Positions 26,889-35,029 of a DNA stretch of 64,000 bases are shown piece after piece. Source of the stretch: Segetibacter sp. 3557_3. Lineage in GTDB: Bacteria > Bacteroidota > Bacteroidia > Chitinophagales > Chitinophagaceae. The notes beneath the pieces are model-generated. The model saw nothing but the letters and a program-made list of their open reading frames with translations, searched no databases and was not told where the DNA came from. Made by a program: the position numbers and the translations under genes. Where the stretch lies: NCBI RefSeq assembly GCF_004354985.1, contig NZ_SMSK01000001.1, positions 806,001 through 870,000 on the forward strand, in the 5' to 3' direction. The stretch's first letter is position 1, and every line of letters starts with the position of its first letter.

Positions 26889-27449
26889 GTGGAGGAATTT
26901 GAACCAATCAGGAGGGGTGATATCAAGTTTTTTGAAACAGCCTTTAAAGCTAATTTCAAGAGTCTTCATGCCTATGCCTTTACCATTCTTAAAGATGAAG
27001 TTTTGGCAGAAGAAATGGTGCAAAATGTTTTCTACAAAATATGGGCAAAGCGGGAGCAGTTAACAATTGATACATCGCTGAAAGCCTACCTGTACAAGGC
27101 GGTATACCACGAAAGCCTGAATCATCTTAGACAACAGCAGGTGAAATCGAAATACGAAACCTACGCCATGCACCATCATCAGCAAACATCACATGACAGC
27201 GAAAGTAAGGTAGGCTTACAAGAGCTGGAACACCAGCTTCGGAAGGCACTAAACGATCTTCCTGAGCAATGCCGGACCATCTTCCAACTTAGCAGGTTTA
27301 ATGAATTGCGTTACCGTGAAATTGCCGAACAGTTAAACATTTCCGTAAAAACGGTAGAAAACCAGATGGGTAAAGCGCTGCGCTTGCTCCGGCTGAAACT
27401 AGTTGATTTCATGCCCGTGATCCTGCTAATTATGAACTTTTTAAAATGA
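26889..27449 (+). CDS. ECF RNA polymerase sigma-70 factor (FecI-like)
   Basis: A 186-residue sigma factor with an apparent GTG start (MEEFEPIRRGDIKFFETAF). Region 2 spans about 10-85 (YAFTILKDEVLAEEMVQNVF; YKIWAKR), and region 4 about 115-172, with the helix-turn-helix YREIAEQLNISVKTVENQMG. This is the Bacteroidota-expanded FecI-like ECF group. It directs RNA polymerase to a small regulon in response to a surface signal. The FecR gene follows after four bases. A conserved motif 65 bases upstream is probably its own target promoter. Confidence 0.92.
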   Translation: MEEFEPIRRGDIKFFETAFKANFKSLHAYAFTILKDEVLAEEMVQNVFYKIWAKREQLTIDTSLKAYLYKAVYHESLNHLRQQQVKSKYETYAMHHHQQTSHDSESKVGLQELEHQLRKALNDLPEQCRTIFQLSRFNELRYREIAEQLNISVKTVENQMGKALRLLRLKLVDFMPVILLIMNFLK

Positions 27450-27453
27450 ATGC

Positions 27454-28425
27454 TTGAGCGAAGATATCCACGATACGATTGATGACTTGCTGGTAAAGGT
27501 AATGCTCGGAGAAGCTTCGCCCGGGGAAGAGACAACCGTGCGGGACTGGATTGCTGCGTCCTCCGAAAACAACAGGTATTATCAACAGTTCAGACAGATC
27601 TGGCAACAGAGCCGCATTCTTGGCCCGGAAAACGCACCTGGTGAAGAAGAAGCCTGGCAAAAGCTTCAACTAAGAATCCAGCCACCCGCCGGGGCAAAAG
27701 TGGTTACTTTTTCGCGGTATAGAGGTGTGGCGATTGCAGCAGCAGTAATTCTTGTTGCAGCCACATTTATCGTGAGCCTGCTTGTATATGATGGAACCCC
27801 TAAAGAAAGCAGGTTAGTCAGCACAAACGCGGTAATCCACGACACCCTGCCAGATGGTTCCATCATCACCCTTAACAAGAACTCCAGCCTGACATTCCCT
27901 GCCAGGTTCAACGACGATCAGCGGTTGGTGTCGCTGCAAGGTGAGGCATTTTTTAACGTCTCGCCTGATCCGGGAAGGCCTTTTATCATTACTACCGATG
28001 AAGCGACGGTAAGGGTTACCGGTACGTCCTTTAATGTGAACAGCAGGGAAGCAGTGACTACTGTGATTGTTGAAAGTGGCACAGTGGTAGTGAGTAACCC
28101 AAAACAGGCCATCACGCTTAAGCCCAAACAAAAAGTCAGCATTGCAAAAAAGGATACTACCGCAAGGGTTCAAATGCAAACAAACGTACTTTATAATTAT
28201 TACCGGACCAGGCAATTTGTTTGCAGAAACACCCCGTTGATGGAACTTACTGAAAAATTATCGCTGGCATATAATGTTCAATTTCGATTCGGGCGCGAAC
28301 AAATCAAGGACCTCAGGTTAACGACTACCTTTAATGACCAAAGCCTGGAGACCATCCTCAACATCGTTTCAGCAACATTTGGCATAACATGGGTTCAAAC
28401 AGGTGATACCATTTTGTTGAAATAG
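27454..28425 (+). CDS. FecR-family anti-sigma factor with DUF4974
   Basis: A TTG start four bases after the sigma stop gives 323 residues. The N-terminal cytosolic part (1 to about 88; LLVKVMLGEASPGEETTVRDW) binds sigma. One membrane helix lies at about 91-112, then the periplasmic FecR domain (about 125-225; LPDGSIITLNKNSSLTF, VRVTGTSFNVNS) and a C-terminal DUF4974 domain (about 255-320; LRLTTTFNDQSLETILNIVS). In the known model it holds or activates the sigma factor according to contact with an STN domain across the periplasm. The STN-bearing protein here is the next gene. Confidence 0.92.
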   Translation: MSEDIHDTIDDLLVKVMLGEASPGEETTVRDWIAASSENNRYYQQFRQIWQQSRILGPENAPGEEEAWQKLQLRIQPPAGAKVVTFSRYRGVAIAAAVILVAATFIVSLLVYDGTPKESRLVSTNAVIHDTLPDGSIITLNKNSSLTFPARFNDDQRLVSLQGEAFFNVSPDPGRPFIITTDEATVRVTGTSFNVNSREAVTTVIVESGTVVVSNPKQAITLKPKQKVSIAKKDTTARVQMQTNVLYNYYRTRQFVCRNTPLMELTEKLSLAYNVQFRFGREQIKDLRLTTTFNDQSLETILNIVSATFGITWVQTGDTILLK

Positions 28426-28432
28426 TATTACT

Positions 28433-28454
28433 CAAAATTTATACTTTTCCGGCA
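28433..28454 (+). promoter_or_regulatory. Partial match to the locus promoter motif
   Basis: CAAAATTTAT (28433-28442) and CCGGCA (28449-28454) recur with exactly the same six-base spacing as at 26795-26816, but the AGGGGTAA part is absent. It may be a weak or decayed sigma promoter ahead of the STN gene. Confidence 0.3.
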
Positions 28455-28465
28455 GATACGCTATC

Positions 28466-30268
28466 ATGTTTAAGCCCTTAATTATTTTTTTCTTCCTCCT
28501 ATGCTCAGTAGCATCACAAGCGCAGATATTGAACAAGGTTGTTGCCGTAAACATTTCCGGTATGCCAGTGGAGCAGGCATTAAGACTCATCAGCAATAAA
28601 GGCAATTTCTACTTTTCGTACAACAGCAGTATAATAAACCCTATCAAAAAGGTGTCAGCACCAGCCGGCAACACAACGGTAAAACAGTTGCTTGACGCCA
28701 TTCTTGAAAACAGGTACACCTACATTGAAAGCAACAATTACCTGATCCTCAGATTGCTTCCGGCCAAAATTACCATCGTAACCAATGCTGCCGTTGCTGA
28801 AGAAAAACACTATGCCGTAAATGGATATGTTCTCGATGCAAACACAAATCTTCGTTTGCAGGATGCCACGATCTACGAAAAAAAACAACTCGCCTCTGTT
28901 CTCACCAATAGCGATGGCTATTTTAAGATCAGGATGAAAAACAGGTACAAACATGCTGCTTTAACCATCAGCAAGTTCATGTACGAAGACACAACGGTTG
29001 CCGTTTCCCCCAAACTTAATCAACAGCTGACCATACTGTTAACGCCTGAAAACGGTCGTGGCGAAATCGTTGTTATTAAACCGACTGACTACTATGATAT
29101 CCCGCTCGTTAAGCCTGAAATCATTCCCGAACCGCTTACCCTTCATGCCGACACCACAGGAGTGGAAAGTACGCGTCGTGCGGGTTTCCTGCTTACTGCG
29201 GGCCAAAAAATTCGAAGTCTTAACCTGCGCAACTTCTTCACCTCCCGTCCTTTCCAGGTATCGTTTACACCCGGTTTGAGTACCCAGGGAAAGTTAAGTT
29301 CGCAGGTGAGCAACAACTTCTCGCTAAACATTTTGGGCGGTTATACGGGTGGGGTAAGAGGTCTCGAACTGGCTGGTCTATTCAACATCAATAAGCAGGA
29401 AGTTAAGTACACGCAGGTTGCTGGCTTATTCAACATCAACGGGGGCAATATGACAGGGGTGCAGGTTGGGGGGATCAATAATACCCTGCTAGCAGCGGCA
29501 ACCGGGGTACAAGTCGCGGGTATTAGTAACATTGTTCGCGAACGGTTTGCGGGGGTGCAGGTTGCAGGCCTATACAACCACGTGTCTGATACGGTCAGTG
29601 GAATACAGGTGGCAGGGGTTAGCAATTTCACAAAAGAAAAAGTTGGCGGGGTTCAAATTGCCGGGATAGGAAACCTTGCAAACAGGGAAATGGATGGGGT
29701 ACAAATCGCCGGTATTTTCAACTATGCCAAGCGACTCCGCGGGGTTCAGATCGGCCTGATCAATATTGCGGATACCTCAGATGGGTATAGCATAGGTTTG
29801 TTGAATATTGTTTTCAAAGGGTATCACAAGCTCGCCATCAGCAGCAATGAAACAACAAATATCAACGCGGCCTTTAAAACCGGTAACAAAAAGCTCTACA
29901 GTATTCTTACAGCCGGTTACAACCGTTCTGAATTTGAGAAGGCATTTGCCCTCGGATATGGTATTGGTCGTGAATTTACGCTATCGAAATACTTCTCCAT
30001 TAATCCCGAGCTTTCTTCGCAATACCTTTACCTGGGAAGTGTCTTTGATTTCAACCTGCTGCATAAGTTCCAACTCGATTTTCACCTGCGTCCCCTCAGG
30101 CGACTTGCCCTGTTTGGAGGCCCTTCTTTTAACATACACCAGTCTGACCAGTCTGTAGCCATACCGGGCTACAAATTCAAACTGCCCGGCGAAAGCAGGC
30201 GCAGTTACCCGGTTTTTGGTGGCGCAGAAGGCTGGATCGGATGGAACGTTGGCGTGGCCTTTTTTTAA
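28466..30268 (+). CDS. STN-domain protein fused to GVQVAG-type surface repeats (LA_2272-like)
   Basis: This 600-residue exported protein (signal 1-19) combines domains not usually joined. An STN (secretin/TonB short N-terminal) domain at about 22-95 (ILNKVVAVNISGMPVEQALR) is the FecR-contacting domain of Fec-type receptors. A carboxypeptidase-regulatory-like beta-sandwich follows (about 117-195). Then come about ten 20-24-residue repeats G(V/L)Q(V/I)(A/G)G(I/L)xN at 298-450, and a C-terminal beta-rich region ending VGVAFF with an aromatic last residue as in outer-membrane barrels. No TonB plug is seen. Its place right after sigma and FecR suggests it replaces the TonB-dependent receptor as signal input. 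Confidence 0.8.
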   Translation: MFKPLIIFFFLLCSVASQAQILNKVVAVNISGMPVEQALRLISNKGNFYFSYNSSIINPIKKVSAPAGNTTVKQLLDAILENRYTYIESNNYLILRLLPAKITIVTNAAVAEEKHYAVNGYVLDANTNLRLQDATIYEKKQLASVLTNSDGYFKIRMKNRYKHAALTISKFMYEDTTVAVSPKLNQQLTILLTPENGRGEIVVIKPTDYYDIPLVKPEIIPEPLTLHADTTGVESTRRAGFLLTAGQKIRSLNLRNFFTSRPFQVSFTPGLSTQGKLSSQVSNNFSLNILGGYTGGVRGLELAGLFNINKQEVKYTQVAGLFNINGGNMTGVQVGGINNTLLAAATGVQVAGISNIVRERFAGVQVAGLYNHVSDTVSGIQVAGVSNFTKEKVGGVQIAGIGNLANREMDGVQIAGIFNYAKRLRGVQIGLINIADTSDGYSIGLLNIVFKGYHKLAISSNETTNINAAFKTGNKKLYSILTAGYNRSEFEKAFALGYGIGREFTLSKYFSINPELSSQYLYLGSVFDFNLLHKFQLDFHLRPLRRLALFGGPSFNIHQSDQSVAIPGYKFKLPGESRRSYPVFGGAEGWIGWNVGVAFF

Positions 30269-30683
30269 TCACAAACCACGAATCAATGTCGTTAGCTAAG
30301 CAGTTTGCTTGGTAGTGCAGGTTCGTAATTGCAAATTCGATTGGGGTCGGATTGTAATAAAAGAAAGTCTCTTCATGCCTGTCTCAGCGAATGGAAGGGC
30401 ACATTATGTTCCCAATCTTACTATCATCATACCTACCATCCCAGACCTGGGTATTGTTTCGTTGGATTTACGATGACCACCGGGTGAACTATACTACCAT
30501 CATTCCCACAATGCTAAAGCAAGGGAATGCTTCGTTGTACTCGCAATAACAGCAGGGATTTAAAACATCATTCATATTTCTCTTTCATCACCCTTTTTCG
30601 CCGTTCATCAGGTATTCAAACTTTTTTCCTCCCGGGCGTAGGGGTAAAAGGCCCTGAAATGATCATACTTAAAATCGAAAATT
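30269..30683. other. Gap between the two repeat genes
   Basis: Holds no convincing gene. At 30283-30300 it contains TCAATGTCGTTAGCTAAG, close to the MITE terminal repeat (TCAATGTCGTTTAGTTAAGC read inward from the right end), without a matching partner downstream. The proximal promoter of the second repeat gene is at 30618-30648. Confidence 0.5.
30618..30648 (+). promoter_or_regulatory. Putative ECF-sigma promoter upstream of the second repeat gene
   Basis: AAACTTTTTT, then CCGGGCG and TAGGGGTAA (30639-30647), aligning with the motif upstream of the sigma gene with one gap. The start codon is 37 bases downstream. Confidence 0.5.
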
Positions 30684-31925
30684 ATGATCTATAGGAAATT
30701 CGGACTTGCGATATTGACAGCAGGTCTTTTATCAACCCAAACCTCAGACGCACAAGAGAACTCAAGGTATACAACATTATACCAGCATACCACTCAGCAA
30801 ACCACTACGCCGCGATTGTACAATGGCAGCCCTAAGCCGTTGACGCTCGTAACAGAAGTGGCATTCAACAGCATGAGCATTTTATTTGATTCACTTAAGA
30901 TGAATGGTGTACCCTTTCAAATCTCCTTTACGCCAGGACTAAGTACACAGGGCAGGTACAGTACAAAAATCATCAACTCGTTTTCATTTAATATTCTCGG
31001 CGGCGAAACCGGTGGAACGAGCGGTTTTGAACTTGGAGGTTTGTTTAACCTCAATAAAGGATACACCAGGGGCTTACAAATAGGCGGACTTTTTAACCTT
31101 ACCCGCGACTATACCCAGGGCGTACAAATTGGTGGCCTTTACAACAAAGTTGGTGCAGGCGTAACAGGGTTACAGATCGCCGGAATTCATAACCTGGTGA
31201 ACGGCGATCTTAATGGCTTACAGGTTGGCGGTATCTACAACCATGCAAACAGTGGCGAAGGATTGCAGGTCGCAGGTATCTCCAACTACCTGAATAAACA
31301 TATGAGGGGTATACAGGTAGCAGGCATAGCAAACTTTGCACGCGCTGTGGACGGGGTTCAAGTATCAGGTATTGTAAACCGAACAAAAAAACTACGCGGT
31401 GTTCAAATCGGACTCATAAACATTGCGGATACATCCGATGGTTATAGCATAGGGCTCATTAATATTGTTCCAAGGGGTTACCATAAACTCGCAATCACAA
31501 CGAACGAAGTGATGCAGGTAAATGCAACACTAAAAACGGGTACAAAGCAATTGTACAGCATGATACTTGCCGGGGCCAGCGCAGTTAACCATGACAAAGT
31601 TTATTCTTTTGGTGCGGGTCTGGGCAAAGAGATCGCAATAAGCAACCTGTTTTCGTTAAACCCTGAAGTAAGTGCGCAGTATGTTTACCTCGGCTCATTT
31701 AGAAAGTTCAACCTGCTGAATAAGTTTAATCTTGATCTGCATGTCAACCTTGGTAAACACTTAAGCATTTTCGGGGGACCTTCTTTTTCGGCCTACTATA
31801 AAGAACAACACCTGCCCGTTCCCGGTTACAAATCAACGCTCCCGGCAGCTACTTATCATACATTCAGGGTAGCCCGCAATGTTGACGGATGGATAGGCTG
31901 GAATGCCGGAATAAGTTTCTTTTAA
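30684..31925 (+). CDS. GVQVAG-type surface-repeat protein (LA_2272-like), paralogue without STN
   Basis: A 413-residue exported protein (signal about 1-23, cleavage near SDAQ). From about residue 76 it parallels the preceding gene: the shared PFQISFTPGLSTQGRYSTK block, nine to ten repeats at 115-262 (GLQIGGLFN, GVQIGGLYN, GIQVAGIAN and so on), the identical RGVQIGLINIADTSDGYSIG segment, and the same C-terminal region ending GISFF. It lacks the STN and regulatory domains, having a short unrelated N-terminus instead. The two genes are a tandem duplication. This one looks like an effector or accessory surface protein, and the first the sensory version. Confidence 0.8.
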   Translation: MIYRKFGLAILTAGLLSTQTSDAQENSRYTTLYQHTTQQTTTPRLYNGSPKPLTLVTEVAFNSMSILFDSLKMNGVPFQISFTPGLSTQGRYSTKIINSFSFNILGGETGGTSGFELGGLFNLNKGYTRGLQIGGLFNLTRDYTQGVQIGGLYNKVGAGVTGLQIAGIHNLVNGDLNGLQVGGIYNHANSGEGLQVAGISNYLNKHMRGIQVAGIANFARAVDGVQVSGIVNRTKKLRGVQIGLINIADTSDGYSIGLINIVPRGYHKLAITTNEVMQVNATLKTGTKQLYSMILAGASAVNHDKVYSFGAGLGKEIAISNLFSLNPEVSAQYVYLGSFRKFNLLNKFNLDLHVNLGKHLSIFGGPSFSAYYKEQHLPVPGYKSTLPAATYHTFRVARNVDGWIGWNAGISFF

Positions 31926-31931
31926 TCATCA

Positions 31932-32081
31932 ATCTTACATCAATGCCGTTTACTTAAGCAAATTATGGACCCGGCCACAGGAATTCTATAGGACATCGTT
32001 GCGTCGCACTCTTGTACCATTGGAAGTAGCTGGGCAAACAAATTACATAATCGGCTTAACTAAACGACATTGAATCTTACA
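31932..32081. mobile_element. MITE copy 2 with 8-bp target duplication
   Basis: The element (31940-32073, 134 bp) has the same termini as the copy at 17664 and a near-identical interior (GGACCCGGCC, CATCGTTGCGTCGCACTC, TGTACCATTGGAAGTAGCTG). It is flanked by ATCTTACA on both sides (31932-31939 and 32074-32081), an exact 8-bp target duplication unlike the flanks of copy 1. It ends 54 bases before the DUF2807 start codon. Confidence 0.9.
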
Positions 32082-32126
32082 TAAACAAACAACACAAACC
32101 ACTTATAAAAACAACAAATCAATAGT

Positions 32127-32840
32127 ATGAAACAGTTATTTCTTTTTTTAGCAGCAGCAATCATAATTGGGTTTTCATCATGCCGCAAGGTTAACGGCGA
32201 TGGACCGATAGTAACCGAAACACGAAACATTACCGGATTTAATGGACTGGCAGTTTCCTTTGCCTCTGATGTGGTTTACACACAGGCAAGCACCTACAAA
32301 GTGGAACTGCATGCGCAGCAAAACGTGCTCGAGTATATCGAAACAAACCAGGTCAGCGGTGAGTTGCGCATCAGGTTAAAACAAAATGTAAGGCTGCGCA
32401 GTTTCGACCGGCCGGTGATCTATGTTAGCTCGCCTGATATCTATAGTATTGCAATGAGCGGTTCCGGCAATATCGATGCAAACACACCCATTAACACAGA
32501 TCGGATGCGACTTGCAATAAGCGGAAGTGGCAACATCAATATCGATTCAATGAATGTGGTAAACAATGTAGAGAGTGTCATCAGCGGTTCAGGGAGCATC
32601 AATGTCCGGAAAGGCGGCTGCGCATCCAGCGACGTTATTGTAAGCGGAAGCGGCAAAACAAATATGGAAACGTTTGTCTCAAATTCGAGCAAAGTAAACA
32701 TCAGTGGGTCAGGCGACGTAAAGGTCAATCCACGGCAAAGCCTGGATGTGAGAATCTCTGGCAGTGGTTCAGTTTACTACCGCGGCTTACCAACTGTAAC
32801 ATCGCAAATATCCGGCTCTGGTAAAATAATTAAGTTATAA
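32127..32840 (+). CDS. Head-GIN domain (DUF2807) lipoprotein
   Basis: A 237-residue lipoprotein: signal with lipobox FSSC (Cys near residue 19), then ETRNITGFNGLAVSFASDV, the standard opening of the DUF2807 / putative auto-transporter adhesin head GIN domain. The remainder is a right-handed beta-solenoid with repeated SGSGNI / SGSGSI turns (about residues 110-235). Function is unproven; such proteins are surface or periplasmic and often tied to adhesion or envelope stress. A MITE sits directly upstream and may carry or have displaced its promoter. Confidence 0.88.
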   Translation: MKQLFLFLAAAIIIGFSSCRKVNGDGPIVTETRNITGFNGLAVSFASDVVYTQASTYKVELHAQQNVLEYIETNQVSGELRIRLKQNVRLRSFDRPVIYVSSPDIYSIAMSGSGNIDANTPINTDRMRLAISGSGNINIDSMNVVNNVESVISGSGSINVRKGGCASSDVIVSGSGKTNMETFVSNSSKVNISGSGDVKVNPRQSLDVRISGSGSVYYRGLPTVTSQISGSGKIIKL

Positions 32841-32862
32841 TCATTTATTGCTAACAGGAAAG

Positions 32863-32889
32863 GCCGTCTCAACAAGAGGCGGCTTTTTT
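32863..32889 (+). terminator. Terminator of the DUF2807 gene
   Basis: GCCGTCTC pairs with GAGGCGGC (one wobble pair) around AACAA, followed by TTTTTT, 22 bases after the stop. Confidence 0.85.
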
Positions 32890-33151
32890 ATTGTAAAAAA
32901 ATTCAGTTGCATTTTCCTGGCAGATCATAATTGATTTCTTGAAACTAAAAATGTTTCTGATGCCTCAGCAGATCTGATAAGCCTTAAAGGACCTACCAAT
33001 CCAAAAGCAAATATGTTGAATTTTTTCATCTGTTTTGGTATCGCCATAACACCTTAAATCGCTATTGTTTGAAAACCAATTTCGTTGAAAATGGCGCCTG
33101 TTTTATTTTCCCAAAGTAGAACTTAAGGTTAATCACTTGTAACGATACGGT

Positions 33152-34515
33152 ATGAAACAACGCGCAATAAACCCGGTGATTATTTTTCTGGTGATCATGT
33201 TGACAATCAGCTGTAAAAAAGAAAGCCGTGGCAAGCCTGCGATAAATGGCGAAATACCCAGCCATGCGCTCAACAGCGAACAAGACCTTGATTTGTTGAT
33301 ACGGCAAATCGGAAATGCCCGGATTGTGTTGCTTGGTGAAGCTTCGCATGGCACCGCTGAATACTACAACTGGCGGACAGCCATTTCGAAGCGGCTGATC
33401 CAGGAAAAAGGTTTTGACTGCATAGCCGTTGAAGGTGAATGGGCAGACTCGTACCGGGTCAACAACTTTGTACGGGGTAAGTTACAAGACAGCGCAAGCG
33501 CGGTAAATGTGCTCAAACATTATGATCGCTGGCCGACTTAAATGTGGGGTAATTACGAGATTGCTTCGCTCGTCACCTGGATGAATAGTTTCAACCAATC
33601 AAGATCTGCTGCAGATAAAGTTGGCTTTTACGGACTTGATGTTTATTGCCTTTGGAAGTCAACACAGGAATTGATGCCCCACCTGCAGGCTGGTGACCCA
33701 ACAACCATTGCTGCGGCTCAAGGCGTTCAACAGTGCTTTACACCATTTAGTGCAGATGCTCAGGAGTATGGGTACGCAGTCGCAAATGCTTCTGCAAATT
33801 GCCGTAACCAAACAACAACACTTTGGAACCGGATCTCGGAGATAACCGGCAATGCCACTGCAAAAACGGAACGGTAGTTTGTGATGCAACAAAACAGCCT
33901 TGTAGCGCTAAATGGGGAAAGGTATTATCGCACCTCGGTCTCCAGTACGAAGAGTCGTGGAATATTCGCGACCGGCACATGTCGCAAACACTTAACCGGC
34001 TTGCTGAATTTCTCGGACCGGATTCAAAAATTATCGTTTGGGAACACAACACCCATGTTGGTGATGCCCGCTACACGGATATGGCAGACCAGGGCATGGT
34101 CAACCTGGGCCAGCTTGCAAGAGAGTCGTTTGGATCTGAAAACGTATTTGCTGTTGGGTTTGGCTCCTACCAGGGCAGCGTAGTGGCTGCAAGCAGCTGG
34201 GGTGCACCCATTAAGAACATGCCGGTACCACCAGCACCCGCGAATCGTTGGGAAGGATACCTGCATACAATCGGAAGTCCAAATAAGATCATACTCTCGG
34301 CCGAGGTCAAAGATCATCCCGCTTTACAGAAACCACTCGGGCACCGGGCGATTGGGGTTGTTTATGATCCGGATCGCGAGCAAGGAAATTATCTTCGATC
34401 TATCATTCCAAAACGCTACGACGCCTTTATATTTATCGACAAAACTTCTGCGCTGCACCCAATTGGCGTGCAGCAACGGATTGAGCCACCCGATACTTAT
34501 CCGTCCGGGTTTTAA
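33152..34515 (+). pseudogene. Erythromycin-esterase-family lipoprotein, decayed (two stops and a frameshift)
   Basis: The gene starts with a lipoprotein signal (lipobox TISC) and the family's opening ARIVLLGEASHGTAEYYNWR. A TAA at 33539-33541 falls after HYDRWPT, and the same frame continues MWGNYEIASLVTWMN, where relatives have a Trp. A TAG at 33875-33877 follows, and then a frameshift near 33930-33945 into the frame holding ESWNIRDRHMSQTLNRL. That frame runs to the normal family end (PKRYDAFIFIDKTSALHP) at 34515. Erythromycin esterases and relatives (PF05139) hydrolyse macrolide lactones or unknown substrates. With three lesions this copy is inactive. Confidence 0.85.
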
Positions 34516-35029
34516 AAGATGTTTCATTTACAAGTAATACCGACAGACGTTTAATGCATACCTGGCCACGCAAGTAAGCTGCCACCTGTTACAAGATTTG
34601 TTGCGAGATGAGCCTGGTAGTTGAAACCGCTGTCTTCAATGGATACATGTTGCCTTGAATCTCAGGATTGTTCTGGTTGGTGAACTTCTTCAAGTTGGTG
34701 TCAGCATATTTTAATAATCTCCTACCCTTTCTACAGTACTAATCCGCGATTTTTGGCAGTTTCCTTTTACCCGGATCATAACATCTGCATTTTGTTGTTC
34801 AACATAAGGCTGGTATTGGGCTTAGCAGGATAAACTGGTTTTCTAAAACAACCCCCAGCCATTGCAAACATCTAAAGTTTTCCATTCTGTTGTCCACAAC
34901 CTGCCTGTCATACACGCTGGTATTATCGACAACTTTGGTAGCACCTTAGCAGGGTTTTGTTTGAAGAAAATACCTGCAGCAAGTTTGATCACTTTAAGTA
35001 CTCATATTTGCACCCATTAAAGGCTGCTT
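34516..35029. other. Gap upstream of the TonB receptor, with a possible minus-strand gene scrap
   Basis: On the minus strand, 34589-34738 gives 49 open codons of protein-like sequence (KYADTNLKKFTNQNNPEI and on) bounded by stops, with no start codon and no recognisable family. I looked for a cobalamin riboswitch before the BtuB-like gene and saw no B12-box sequence. Otherwise nothing was identified. Confidence 0.3.

Noticed and set aside
1587-34515. Alternative genetic code or programmed stop read-through to explain the in-frame stops
   Set aside because: The interrupted frames use all three stop codons (TGA, TAA, TAG), one also has a frameshift, and intact genes in the window end at all three. 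Gene decay is the simpler reading.
34516-35029. Cobalamin riboswitch upstream of the BtuB-like receptor
   Set aside because: The gap is long enough, but I could not find the conserved B12-box sequence or the core pairing on the coding strand.
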